From positions 28,529,316 to 28,593,315 of the forward strand of contig NC_068339.1 of NCBI RefSeq assembly GCF_014633365.1: a stretch of 64,000 bases of DNA. The letters run 5' to 3'. The notes beneath the pieces were generated by a model, which saw nothing but the letters and a program-made list of their open reading frames with translations, made no database searches and was not told the DNA's origin. The translations under genes and the position numbers were made by a program. The stretch is from Diospyros lotus (Eukaryota > Streptophyta > Magnoliopsida > Ericales > Ebenaceae). Shown piece by piece: positions 11,258-21,929 of this stretch. Position 1 is the stretch's first letter. Each line of letters opens with the position of its first letter.

Positions 11258-11875
11258 TCAATCCGTATCAGCTTGTCCGATGACATCTAGCCTATCTGGA
11301 ATTGGAGTAAAGTATGGTTGTGATTCACTGAATGTGACATCTTTAGAGACATAAAATTTTCGAGTGATAGGGTGATAGCATTTATACCCTTTTTGTGTTG
11401 GAGAATATCCAAGGAAGATATATTTATGGGCCCTAGGGTTCAATTTGTCTCTATGGATTTTGAGTATGTGAACAAAATACACACATCCAAACACTTTTAA
11501 GGGTAAATGACCATGAAGATTGAGGTCTGGAAAGAAACAGGCTAGACATTAGAAAGGACTTTGACCATTAAGAATCCTAGATGGCACCCTATTAATGACA
11601 TAGGTGGCTGTCAACACTGCCTCCCCCCAAAAATATTTTGGTACATGATGATGGTGAAGGAGGGTTCGAGTGATATTGAGAAGATGTCGCATCTTTCTCT
11701 CTGCCACCCCATTTTGTTGGGGAGTATCAATGCAAGATGACTCATGGATGATTCCTTCTTGTTGAAAATAAGTATGCAAGTTAGTATTGAAATAATCGCT
11801 TGCATTGTCCGTTCTAAACCGTTTTATAGGAGTACCAAATTGGGTTTGAATCATTTTGTAAAATGTGATTAACAC
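11258..11875 (-). pseudogene. Element B integrase
   Basis: The piece 11875-11549 holds the integrase core end: FRTDNASDYFN, then TPQQNGVAERKMRHLLNITR and YVINRVPSRILNGQSPF. The piece 11494-11258 gives the C-terminal part (FVHILKIHRDKLNPRAHKYI, FLGYSPTQKGYKCYHP). In TDNASDYF one catalytic aspartate is readable. Stops near 11548 and 11890 separate the pieces. Confidence 0.87.
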
Positions 11876-11911
11876 TAACCCAATGGCAGTTTTATCTTTT
11901 AGAAGAAATAC

Positions 11912-12643
11912 CTAACACATGTGAGTACAATCATCAATAAATGAGATGAACCATTTTGCCCTAGAACAATTGGGTATTTTGGATGGTCCCCAAACATAAG
12001 AGTGTTTCAAATTAAAAGGTTTTGAAGATAACTTGTTACTAATTGGAAATGAGACTCCATGATGTTTAGTAAGAATACATTCATCACACCTAAAGCTATT
12101 AGGATCTAAGGACTTAAACAAATCTGGAAATAATTGTTTTAACACTCCAAATAGAGGATGACCTAACCTAAAATGGTGTAACCAAATAGAAGACAGATTA
12201 GAGGTTGACTGGGAGGAGAAGGCCACAAGTTGCTGCTGTCTCTTTATAGAACAATCACTCTCCCCGTCCAAGAGATAGAGCCTATTCCAAACCTTAGCCA
12301 TACCAATCATCTTCCCCGTTTCCTTGTCCTGGAACTTACACATTGAAGGTGAAAAAACAGCCAAACAGTTAAGATCTTTGGTTAGTTTATGTATAGAGAT
12401 CAAACTGGTAACTAAGGTTGGGACATGAAGAACTTGTTCAAGGTGAAGTTGTGGGTTTAATGACACTCTACCTCTTCCAGAGATAGGGACAGTTGTTCCA
12501 TTTGCAGTGGTGATATGTTTGGTAGGTTCAAGGGTTTCATAGGTTTCAAAACAATGGATATTAGGGGTCATATGATCTGTAGCTCCTGGATCAAGGACCC
12601 AAATGCTATTCTTAGCTAAAAAAAAAAATGCTATTCTTATCAT
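11912..12643 (-). pseudogene. Element B protease and GAG-pre-integrase
   Basis: The open piece of 243 codons carries the protease site WVLDPGATDHMTPN. The aspartate is kept, but the usual S or T before G is a proline. After it come VLHVPTLVTSLISIHKL and the zinc-binding pre-integrase (LHHFRLGHP ... FRCDECILTKHHGVSFP), then the first integrase residues (SYVWGPSKIP, FISFIDDCTHMC). It starts just after an A-rich run at 12620, where the frame from Gag is lost. Confidence 0.87.
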
Positions 12644-12833
12644 ATTTAGAAGCTGTAAAAGTTGTATAGGAAAGAGTATTACCTTGCTGCACTAAGGAGT
12701 AAGAGGCTCCATCTTGGAACATTCGGAGAAAGGCCTTTAGCTTGCCTAACTCCTCGGTATTTAATTGAGTTAGATCAAGCTCTGATTCTCCTTTATCAGC
12801 TTCTTCTTCTGGATCCTTGTTGGATAGATAACT

Positions 12834-13793
12834 CTAGGGTTTCATATTTTTGAAGCCTCTAATCTTGCTCAAGACCACTTCCTTCCCATGTAATTTAGAA
12901 CAAGTTTCCCTAGTGTGTCGAGGCTTTTTGCAATAGCTACACCATTGTCCATCACGATTAGAGCTAGCACCCCAGTTCTGAAAAACAGGTCCAGGTCTTC
13001 CAGGGTTCTGAAAACCTGATTTTCCAGCCTTGTTTCCTCTTCCTTCTTGCTTATTGATGATCAATGCTGATCCCTCGGTGTTGTGCTCAGTTAGCATTGC
13101 ATATCTTCGATTTTCCTCACTCCTTATAATAGCAAAAACTTCATTTAAATTTGTGAGTTTGTCCTTACCAAGAACCTGCACTCTTACTTGGTCGAATTCA
13201 TGGTTGAGCCCGGCTAGGAACTCCACAATTCGGTCTCTCTCATTTATTTGATTGAGAGTTGCGGCATCCTCTTGGCACACCATCTAGATGGCTTGATATT
13301 GGTCAAGCTCCAACCATAAGCTCTTCATTTGGTTGTAGTATTCGGTCATTGTTAATTGCCCTTGTTTGGTGGAGTTGATCTTTGTTTTCACTTCAAAAAT
13401 CACGGAGGCATCTTTAACCTTAGAGAAGGTCCGTTGGATTGTTTCCTAGATCTCTTTGGCTGTGCTTAGGAACATAAAATTCCTACTTATGTCCGGTTGC
13501 ATTACACTCCACAACCAGGACATAATCCTTGAGTCCTCCACATCCCATACAGTGAAGGATGGATCTTCTTCTTTCGATGGATTGTTTGTCAAGTGACTTC
13601 CTTTGCCGCGTCCTTTAAGAAGGGTCTTCACCAATTGAGCCCATTGAAGATAATTCCTACCATCTGATCGGTAGGATTGATGAAGGCTCGGCAACTCCCT
13701 TGCTGTAGGGTTTTGATCAACCGGATTTAGCTCTCTGGTTATGTTGGATGAAGGAGCAGAAGATGGGGCGTTCAACGAGGATGTTTCTGTCAT
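12834..13793 (-). pseudogene. Element B Gag
   Basis: Gag starts at 13793 (MTETSSLNAPSSAPSS) and reads HQSYRSDGRNYLQWAQLVKT and LLKGRGKGSHLT, the copia Gag N-terminal domain. It breaks near 13446, resumes near 13283 with IVEFLAGLNHEFDQVRVQVL, and shows an intact CCHC knuckle CSYCKKPRHTRETC at about 12950-12905. Both open pieces are clearly one ancestral Gag of about 330 residues, divided by stops near 13445 and 13284. Confidence 0.87.
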
Positions 13794-14270
13794 GATCTTT
13801 AAAGCACAGTTAGATCAATGACGGGTTGAAAAAAAGGAGCAGACTCGGTATTGCAATAAAGGAAGATAGAAGGCGCGACAAACAGCTGAACATGAAGGTA
13901 CGAACACAACTGAAGGCACGGACACGAAGTATTTTGACACCAAGGATGGGCTAAAAAGATGGCAGAGGGTCGATCTGGAGTAGCTGGAGGCGAAAGGACA
14001 GCGGGCGTGCCTTCACGCGTAGGCACCTGGGGATGGAGGCAGACTGGCGACATCGCGTGGGGACTCCGGCAGTGGTGGGTCTTTGGTGGTTGGCCGATTT
14101 GATGACGGCGAACCCAATTGTGGTGGCGGTGTTGGTAGGTGGTGGCCAGATAGTGGTGTTCTGACTTCAACAGTGACGGTGCAATGAAGGCACTTGAATA
14201 GGATGAAACGATAGTGCAATGAAGGCACTAGGGTTTACTGTATCAGCCTATTAACGAGACTCTGATACCA

Positions 14271-14565
14271 TGTAGAAAGGGAGAAAGGGAAGCAGTATTC
14301 CCACACACTTTATTGATATTAATCAAAAATATTTATACAAGAAGTTTCATAAGAATTCTCCTAAGATTTAGGACTAGATTATAACCCTATTATCTAGGAC
14401 TAGATGTTATTCTACTAGATTATAACACTAAAAGATAATACAAAGAGAATCTAAGAAATATCTAACAAATAATACAAGATAATACAAAGCAAAATAACAA
14501 AAAATAAATAGATGATAATGGATAATCTTCAAGGCCTGGCCCGATTTGATTTTATTTCTTCAACA
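14271..14565 (-). repeat. 5' LTR of element B
   Basis: This 295-bp LTR starts TGTAGAAAGGG and ends TTCAACA on the + strand. It pairs with the split left LTR. The primer-binding site of B adjoins it at 14259-14270 (minus strand TGGTATCAGAGT, initiator tRNA-Met type). Confidence 0.93.
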
Positions 14566-14570
14566 ATATT

Positions 14571-15056
14571 CATATATGTTGTTTTGGATATTTTCTTGGT
14601 ATGCTATTCTCAAGATCAGAAGTCAGAACATGAGAAGCTCTTCCCCTTGATACTTGGTTTTACATTAAGGAGTTCGTTTGCTTTTCAGAGTGAAGTTTGC
14701 ATTAGAAGTTGTAAATGTAGGAGCTGGGTCCTCATCCTCAATCTGGTGCATGTATGGGAGAGGAGCAGCAGGTGTTTCCTGTGGTTAGAGGTTTCAGCTC
14801 ATAAGCTGCGGGGTATTCTGTTGTCCACATCTTTATTAGATTTTGAATGCTTTTTATTAGAGTTACATTGGTTTCAGGGATTTTTTCACCATTTGTTTTT
14901 GTGTATGGACTATCTTACTCTCTGAGCAACCTTTGTATTTAAGCTGCAACTCATTTTCTTCCCCTACTTCAAGGTACTTTATTACTGTGAAGCTAGATCA
15001 GGAATGAAGAATCTCTTGAAAAATAATGTTCTAGCACATGTCATTTTCTTCTGCAG
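14571..15056 (+). other. Intron sequence before the first visible cytidylyltransferase exon
   Basis: The + strand is T-rich with a polypyrimidine tract and TTCTGCAG acceptor ending at 15056. An ORF of 137 codons at 14512-14925 crosses the LTR edge of element B and shows no family resemblance, so I do not call it a gene. I see no exon of the neighbouring gene here. Confidence 0.5.
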
Positions 15057-18000
15057 TTTCCTTGGAGAGAAGTCCAGATTTTGTCTGTTCAATGGCATGC
15101 ATTATGGCTTGGCCTTTTTGCATCAATAATAGCACCATTTGGAGGTTTTTTTGCAAGTGGTTTTAAAAGAGCTTTCAAGGTTAAGGTATATGGCTGTCAT
15201 TTTCTTCTGCAAGTAATTGGTGTTCATAGTATTGAAGGTCATAGATTTTGATGCTATTTCTACTTTATTGTTTCAGGATTTTGGTGATAGTATTCCTGGA
15301 CATGGAGGAATGACAGACAGAATGGATTGCCAGGTAAGCTGTACGAGAAGTGTAACTTTTGTACTTGGCATATTTGTCAAAGGCTCAAGGCGCAATGAGG
15401 CCCAAGAGTGCTTGGAGCCTAGGTGCAAGGCGCACTTCAAAAAAATCTGTATAAAAATACTTATAGTTAAATAATGGGGTGTTTTATTGTTTTCTCAATT
15501 TCCTTTTAATTTTTTTTTGGTTATTACTGGTTAGGTTTTAACAAGTCTATCAAAAAACAAACAAAAAAAATTACATAGAAGCAAACAGTGTGCACCTTGG
15601 ACCTCAAGGTGAGGGACACCTTAGGACCTTGATTTTACATTACTATTCTGATCGATTACTTTACCTTAATTTTAGGGATATGATTTGATTAGATATATTT
15701 GATTAGATTAGACATCTTAATTTTAGGGAAGTTGATTCCTTTTATTAGATATCTTAAGGGAACTCTATAATTTTGAAATGCCTTTGGCTTATTTTTTCAA
15801 GCAATCAAATATAATTCAAAGCCTTGGCTAATTTGGAGGTTGATCCCCTCAAAGAGATCAAAATCTGTTTCTCTGTTCCCTAGGATTTTATCATTTGGTA
15901 TTAGAGCAGGTTATCTTAGGATTTGCTTTTGTTACCTTTTCCTTTCAAAAGATTCGTTGAATGCCCTTAACCCGAAACCAAAAACAGAACCAGGGAATCA
16001 CAGATATTCAATCTTACGCAATGGCTACTGACAGTTTGTGAAGATTCAACTTGAAGCTTTGGACTCAAAATTTGATAACAGACTGCAGGAGTCTCAATGA
16101 ATTCAAAAAGAGTTTGCTTAGAGTATCAGCAAAAAACAAAATGGAATCTTTGCTTCTGCTAGCAAACAACATGAGCAATTTGAAGTTACCGGAAAAGATT
16201 ATCAAGATTGTGGTCTTGGCCATTCCTGCATGAGGGTGAAATTTCCTAGATGGGAAAATGGAGATCCTATGGGACGGATTTTAAAAACATAGAAATTTTT
16301 TTTCCTTGATTGAACACAGGAAGCTTCAAAAGTTGAAATAGCTTCAATTCAGTTAGGTAGAGACACTATTCAATGGTATGATTGGTTTGAAACTTGTCAT
16401 GGAGTTCCTACATGGGAGCAGTTTAAGGTAGGGCTTCTTGTTTGTTTTGGACCATTTGAATATGAGAATGTTGATGGAGAGCTTGCTAAAATCCAGCAAA
16501 CCTCTACTGTCTTGGAGTACCAAAGTTGTTTTGAGTTACCACCCAACTAGGCTAAAGATTGGACTAAGAGGTAGTTGGTGGGAACACTCATTGAATGTCT
16601 TCACCCATACATTCATTGTGAAGTTAAGACCCACCAACCACATACTATGGCTATTGCACTTTCTTTTGAATGTTGCAAAAGGAGAAAATCAATATGGAAA
16701 ATTCATTACTATCTAATCAATATGTAAACCTTAGGGTTTTATCATATTCTATGTAGCCCTTGTTAAAAGATAACAATTAATGAGCTCACTATCCCATCAA
16801 CATAGTACTTTCATCAACCACTCTTACTAAATCTTCAACAACTTACTAATGTAACAATCTAGAAGCTTCTTGACTAAATTCTAAAATTTTGTACAGATAT
16901 TCATTATTGTCTTTTCTAGTGTTGGAGTTATCTAAGCACCATGGAGTTTGTTTTGCAATTAAGTTTGTCTTTGGAAGTTTAAGGTGTTGATCAATATTCT
17001 CCTAGTCCTCGACATTTGTGTAGTCTAGCTTTGGAACTGGTATGCATTTATGAGTGTTGTATCCAAGAAAATGGGCCCAAACCCAAGGGAGGAAGTCCAA
17101 AAGGAAGAAACCTGAAGGGTCACCAGGAGACCTTAAAAAGGTAGGCTTTAGTAGACCTTCCAAGGGTCTCTTGGGTGACTCTGGGTGACCCTCTAGGGGC
17201 CTCTTTCGGGTGGCCCTAGGTGTTTTTGGAAAGATCTCATCCGGCTCACCCTGAGGAAGTTCTTTGAAAGCTTGAGTGACCTTTCTCGAAAGCCTCTCCC
17301 GATACCATTGGGAGTCCCTTTCGAGAATTTCTCTTAGATCACTCGGTCTTGGAAACCTTTTTCGATATTGGGAGACCTTTCTGGGAGCCCGCTTAGCCCT
17401 CTCAAACATGGTCTCTGGGGGATTATCTAAGTCATGAAACTACGAGAATGTATCAAACTTACTTTTGATGTCTTTGTGTTGGGATTTTTTGTTGGATAAT
17501 CAATCCCAATCAATTCCTCAATCTATGGAATTGATTATTAATTATCTCACAATCTATGGGATTGATTATAATCAATCTTAATTGTTGGGATTGATTGATT
17601 GATGTACATTAGTAATTGATGTAATTAAGATTTGATTGATTTCTTTCTCCTATATATATTGTAATCATGTGGAAGAGAAAAAATACCAAGTTTTCTCACA
17701 ATTGGTCATGGTATTAGAGCAACCCTAATGCCTCATGTTCTTCTCACAACCGTACTAGGTCAGTTTTTTATCTACTGCTTTTTTTCGATAGCATTCTACA
17801 GTGTTTATTCTGGTAGTATTCATCAGCTGTCCTAGCCTTTATTTCATTCTCGGTAGCAACATCAGGTCGCAAACTTGTCAAACACCAACGAATTCTCAAT
17901 TGAAACTCCAAAATCCTACTCCTCAAATGTTGAAATTGTTATGTACAACAACAATGGGGGTGACTTGTCAAACTACTCATTTGCACCCATCACCATTTAC

Positions 18001-21000
18001 AAATTGAATGGGCGAAACTACATCCAATGGTCTCAAGCCTTCATGTTTCACATCCGCAGCAAGGAAAAAGAAGATTTATCTCACTAGAAATATCATCAAA
18101 CCAGATGAAAAAGGTGCTAGTTATCAGATTTGGAAGAGAATAACAACCAGGTTATGTCTTGGCTAGTAAATTCCATGGAGCCATGCATAGGAGAAAATTC
18201 TCCTATATGAAACTGCTGCAGACATCTGGGAGGTTGCAAAAGACACTTATTCACACAAAGATAACACCCCCGAACTGGTGACAATTGAGGGCATGTTGCA
18301 CGATCTCCGACAAGGTGATTTATCTGTGACTGACAAGGAAGATGATTGTAAAGCTTTTATCAGGACAGGGGGAGCATCTTGGAGATCCTAGAAGATACTG
18401 CAGGTTGGTGGAAAGACTTAATTATTTCATTATCACTCGGCCTGACATTTCTTTCTCAATCAGTTTTTACAATCTCCTTATGATAGTCACTGGGATGCAG
18501 TTGTCTGGATTCTCAGGTATATCAAAGGAGCTCTAGGTGAAGGACTATTATATAAGGACATGGGTCATATTCAGGTAGTTGGATATTTTGACGTTGATTG
18601 GGCATGTTCTCCATCTAATAGACGATCTATTTCAGGATACCGTGTTCTGTTGGAGGGAACCTGGTATCTTAAAAAAGTAAAAAGCAAGATGATGTTGTAA
18701 GGTCGAGTGCAGAAGTAGAACATCGTGCTATGGCCTTGGCAACATGTGAATTTATCTGGTTAAAACAATTGCTTCAAGAACTCAAGTTTGAAGAGATATC
18801 ACATATGAGGTTAATTTGCGATAATCAAGCTACGTTACATATTGTCTCGAATCCAATCTTTCATGAGAGGACCAAACATATCGAGATAGATTGTCACTTC
18901 ATTTGAGAGGAGATTTTATATGACTGTATTACCACAGATTTTGTCAATTCAAATGATCAGTTAGCATATGTTTTTACTAAATCCCTCAGGGGTCCTCGAA
19001 TTGGATATATTTGTAACAAGTTTGGTGTATATTATATTGTTGTGTGTATATGTCACAAACCCTGAAGTGACAATGTAAGCCGCCTTCTAATTCGATAGGA
19101 ATTAGGTCAGTAGGGATCTTAGGAGAAGATGAAGCAGGTGAGAGATTAGAGAGAGAGAAAAGGGGGAAGAGAATAGAATTCTTCTGATTTTTCATAGTCC
19201 TTACATGCTGAATCTAGAGGGTATATATAAGCCTCTAGCATGGGTGTTGCCACAACAGATCCCACCCCTAATAACTAACTCTTTTGTCTTTTCGTAGGCC
19301 CCTTTACATGTGGACCATTCCTCTAAAATATCCTATCTCTTACAGCTGCCATATCCAAACGAATACAATTGCATAAAGTAAATGAAAACATAACAACATA
19401 GCATAAAAGAAAAGACCACTAAGACAGATTCAATTCATTAATAAACGGCTGATGTCGCCCCATTGTCACCGTGTGGCAGTATATCTCTCTCCTAGGGTTA
19501 GCCTTAGGCTTATATCATGGCTTATGTCATGACCCATGTAGTGTTTGTATATATATAGGTTGTAATCTATTAGTTTGGGAATACAGAAAATATCTATCTT
19601 GATGCACAATATAATTGATATATTCTGCTTCAAATTTGCAATATATTACTTTATATAGACTCTAAGTCAGCTAGTCAACCTTCCCTCATAAAAAAAGCCT
19701 ACTAGTTCTAGAGCTAAACTACACAGATGTGGAGGAGAAGACTGAGCAACACCTTAGATTTCCAAAGATGTTAATAACAAAACAAACTCCATGGTGCTTA
19801 GAAACTCCAACACATACTTCAAAGCTATGTTCGGAATGAATAAATTTGAAATGCGGAATTCATTTGTAAATGAATTCTCTTGTTTGGTATGACACAACAT
19901 AGAATATGGAATTCAATTGATGTCACAAATTTATGTTCGGAGTAAATCTAGAATTGAAGTTTCCTTTGCTCTTACTTTCTAAAATACCCTTAATATTGAA
20001 TCTGGAGTTGAACTTGTTGAGGTTAGCGAGATAAGGTTGGAAAAAAAAAGGTTTTTAAGGGGTATTTGTTCCACAATTTGTTTATGACAAAATGTGAAAT
20101 TCATTTGCAAATTCCACCTGTTTTGTTGAATTTGGTTTGGCTATCTTTGAATTCTCTTGAATTGAAACGTGCATTTTCTTTTTCATTTCAAACACAAAAT
20201 TGGAATTGGAAATGAATTCCACAAATTTTTTGGAAATTCATTCATTCCAAACAGGGTACAAGAGACAATAACGAATATTCCAGAAAATTGTAGAAATCAA
20301 TCAAGAAGCTTCTAGGCTATTGCATCACGTACTTCTATGCATCCTTCTTGTTTCTCATCAATAAAGTCGTACAGGTCCCAGCTGGGCGGGACCATGTGAA
20401 AGGGCATATAAGTAATTTTATTGAGGCAGACAGGAGTGAAAATGTAATTTCTCCCTTTATAACTGGGAATATTGAGTTGTGTATATAATTATTAGTTACT
20501 TGTATGAGTTGGCATACAGTTAATAGCTCATAGTGTTGTGTATATAATTATTAGTTTTTTTTCTTCTGTAAGTAAGTTTTATAAAACAAAAACCAACGCC
20601 GAAGCGGCTACACATGCCAAGACATACCCCGGACCACCAAACACCAAGGGGAAAACAACAACAATCACCCTCTGGACCAAAGAGATTATTAGTTACTTGT
20701 ATGAATTGGCATCCAGTTTTCTCTAGAATGGAATTCATGTAACCAACCTCACATAATGGAATAAATGCTTGATATGTTGTTGTGTAAAGGTGTAGCAACC
20801 ATAATTTTTCATAGATCAGGATTATTATGTTATGTAATAAAGGCAGGTCAGTATGATATACTCATTTCTATGTAGAAACATTCTCAGTATGTCTATCTTT
20901 GTGGCCTCAATTCTCAGTAAAGGTTATGCGTCTGTAGAAGGTCATTCAAGCAACAATAGTTGGTTATGCAATTGTAGAAGGTAATTATGTCCACGTCCAT

Positions 21001-21929
21001 GGTTTTGTTCTCGTTATGGTAGTAGTTTTCAAAGGTGAGTAGATTATTCATTTGTTTTCTTCATTTTTGGGTGCAGCATCTTCAGCAATAGTTGGATGTT
21101 TCCGTAGATTTCTGTTGTACACGTGGCATTCATATGATGTTGCCGTGTTGACTGTTGAGTTTCTCCTTGAGTAAAGATATGCTTTGGCATGTCTATGCTG
21201 ATACAGAACATGGATTCTCTGCTTCTTTTTAGTGTCCTGTTAACTTTCTGATATGTCCTCGAAATCCTTTTTCATCTGAGACATGCTGCATATCTCGAAA
21301 TCCTTGTTCCTAATACGATGACAAGATATTGCTTGATAGTTTTTGCTGTCAAGATTATGCCTCAATTTTCAATATTTTTAGACTTTTGTATAATGTTGAT
21401 GGGTCCATTGTTGTTCTGCCTGAGTTAAGCTTCATCTCAGTCTGGCAACTGTGAAAAGCATTGAATTGGGATATGAAAAATAAAAAATAATGTCAACCCC
21501 AAGTTAGTTGGTTAGATGTCAGTTTTTGCTGGTAATTTTCTTGTCTGACCTTGAATTCTGTCATTATCAGAATGAAATGCCATGATTATTGGAATATAAT
21601 GTTAATGTCAGTTGCTCATGTTCTTAGATTGTGTTTGATCTGTCCCGTTGATGCAGATGGTGATGGCTGTTTTTGCATACATATATCATCAGTCTTTTGT
21701 CGGGCCACAAAGTTTGTCGATTGAGATGATTTTAGACCAGGTAGATCGGTTGTATACTCGCTCATTTGCTTGGGTTGTGCTTTGTTTTTTCCATAGTCAG
21801 CAAACACATACAAGTTATGGTCGTTGCATCTGTATGTAGATATTGATGAACCTGACTTTTGAGGAGCAGCGGGCACTGTACTCAAAGCTTGGGCAGATAA
21901 TCCTGGACCAGCGGTTTGAAGAATCCTAA
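15057..21929 (+). CDS. CDS1: Phosphatidate cytidylyltransferase, 3' exons
   Basis: The enzyme makes CDP-diacylglycerol from phosphatidic acid and CTP in the ER membrane, feeding phosphatidylinositol and phosphatidylglycerol synthesis. Four phase-0 exons are readable: 15057-15185 (FPWREV ... FKRAFKVK), 15277-15333 ([19 protein letters not shown]), 21657-21740 ([14 protein letters not shown] ... IEMILDQ) and 21840-21929 ([20 protein letters not shown], ending ES and TAA). All have GT/AG borders. Exons 1 and 2 together give the family signature S-x-F-K-R ... K-D-x-G ... H-G-G-x-x-D-R-x-D, complete. Upstream exons with most membrane segments are not found and probably lie left of the window. Introns are 91 bp, 6.3 kb and 99 bp; the long one is full of transposons. 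The reading frame is intact, so the gene may be active. It is the eukaryote-type enzyme; which numbered paralogue is unresolved. Confidence 0.92.
15350..15640. repeat. Possible short repeat with AAGGCGC motifs in the intron
   Basis: Two arms rich in AAGGCGC / GTGCACCTTG motifs (about 15378-15440 and 15590-15630) are partly complementary and flank an A/T-rich middle. This resembles a decayed short transposon or SINE-like repeat, but no target duplication could be fixed. Confidence 0.3.
15640..16720 (+). mobile_element. Ty3/gypsy fragment: LTR end, primer site and gag
   Basis: An LTR-like stretch ends at about 15893 (TTTTATCA) and is followed by TGGTATTAGAGC at 15896-15907, one base from the initiator tRNA-Met site. 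A broken gag follows from an ATG at 15961. Around 16240-16560 pieces such as [35 protein letters not shown] and [19 protein letters not shown] are readable across frames and match the Retrotrans_gag domain of chromovirus-type gypsy elements. No protease, polymerase or second LTR is present, so this is a truncated insertion inside the long cytidylyltransferase intron. Confidence 0.7.
16855..17056 (+). repeat. Left arm of an inverted repeat
   Basis: About 200 bp here is the reverse complement, with mismatches, of 20265-20322 plus 19683-19815. Shared words include TAGAAGCTTCTTGA, AAGCACCATGGAGTTTGTTT and TAAGGTGTTG, in the same order. The arms enclose about 2.6 kb of other transposon DNA. Confidence 0.7.
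17057..17470 (-). repeat. Purine-rich repeat, possible LTR fragment
   Basis: The minus strand has an open stretch (17409-17002) with repeated [19 protein letters not shown] words, arising from short imperfect GA-rich repeats such as GGTCTC/GGGTGACC. No known domain is visible. It resembles the GA/CT-rich parts of Tat-lineage LTRs elsewhere in this window, so I treat it as repeat rather than gene. Confidence 0.35.
17477..19060 (+). mobile_element. Degraded Ty1/copia fragment with 5' LTR
   Basis: A 232-bp LTR (17477-17708, TGTTGGGATT ... TTGGTCA) abuts TGGTATTAGAGC at 17709-17720. Gag begins near 17875 ([20 protein letters not shown]) and breaks within 70 codons. After a deletion, RT/RNase H pieces appear from 18360: [47 protein letters not shown] and [10 protein letters not shown] near 18870. 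Stops are frequent and protease and integrase are absent. The 3' LTR is not recognisable. It lies between the inverted arms within the cytidylyltransferase intron. Confidence 0.75.
19061..19682. other. Intronic LTR-like fragments, no gene
   Basis: On the minus strand 19400-19060 looks like an LTR: a TATA-like TTATATATACCC near 19225-19214 followed by a CT-rich leader. From 19480 to 19680 the + strand has another TATATATATAGG block. Neither has a recognisable partner or coding region. Confidence 0.3.
19683..20322 (-). repeat. Right arm of the inverted repeat, split by a MITE-like insert
   Basis: The arm pairs with 16855-17056. Between about 19820 and 20260 the match is interrupted by an insert of about 440 bp, after which the arm resumes (GACAATAACGAATATTCC). 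Confidence 0.7.
19823..20257. mobile_element. MITE-like insert with terminal inverted repeats
   Basis: The left end reads TGTTCGGAATGAATAAATTTG and the right end, reverse complemented, reads TGTTTGGAATGAATGAATTT, so the termini are inverted repeats of about 20 bp. The interior is AT-rich and repeats GAATTCATTTG-like words, with no coding capacity. It splits an otherwise continuous repeat arm, which shows it is a later insertion. The target duplication could not be fixed, so the superfamily is open. Confidence 0.6.
20323..21656 (+). other. Intron sequence, no gene
   Basis: Apart from the small duplicated block and retroposon at 20475-20720, this is ordinary T-rich intron sequence. It ends at the CAG acceptor of the third visible cytidylyltransferase exon (21656). 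Confidence 0.6.
20555..20684 (-). mobile_element. Short poly-A retroposon (SINE-like or truncated LINE)
   Basis: On the minus strand about 130 bp ends in an A-run after ACTTACAGAAG. The direct repeat ATTATTAG lies on both sides (20547-20554 and 20685-20692). Removing the insert restores a second copy of a nearby 50-bp sequence (20476-20525), which proves it is an insertion. The body is GC-richer than its surroundings, with no open frame. A poly-A end with a target duplication indicates LINE-type retroposition. Confidence 0.7.

Larger units (their letters stand above)
3606..14565 (-). mobile_element. Ty1/copia element B, interrupted by element A
   Basis: Two LTRs bound this element: the left one is 3606-3788 plus 9184-9279 and the right one is 14271-14565. 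The 5-bp direct repeat ATATT sits on both sides (3601-3605 and 14566-14570), so both ends are exact. On the minus strand the order is LTR, primer-binding site, gag, protease, integrase, reverse transcriptase, RNase H, polypurine tract and LTR. Without element A it is about 5.6 kb, a normal length for a small copia element. All domains are present but broken by stops and frameshifts. It sits upstream of a cytidylyltransferase exon in sense-opposite orientation. Confidence 0.95.

Noticed and set aside
14512..14925. 137-codon + strand ORF near the first cytidylyltransferase exon
   Set aside because: It starts inside the LTR of element B and crosses into intron sequence; no similarity to the enzyme or to any family I know.
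17002..17409. 135-codon minus-strand ORF rich in Arg, Pro and Glu
   Set aside because: Built from imperfect GA-rich repeats and partly overlapping a repeat arm; treated as LTR-like repeat.
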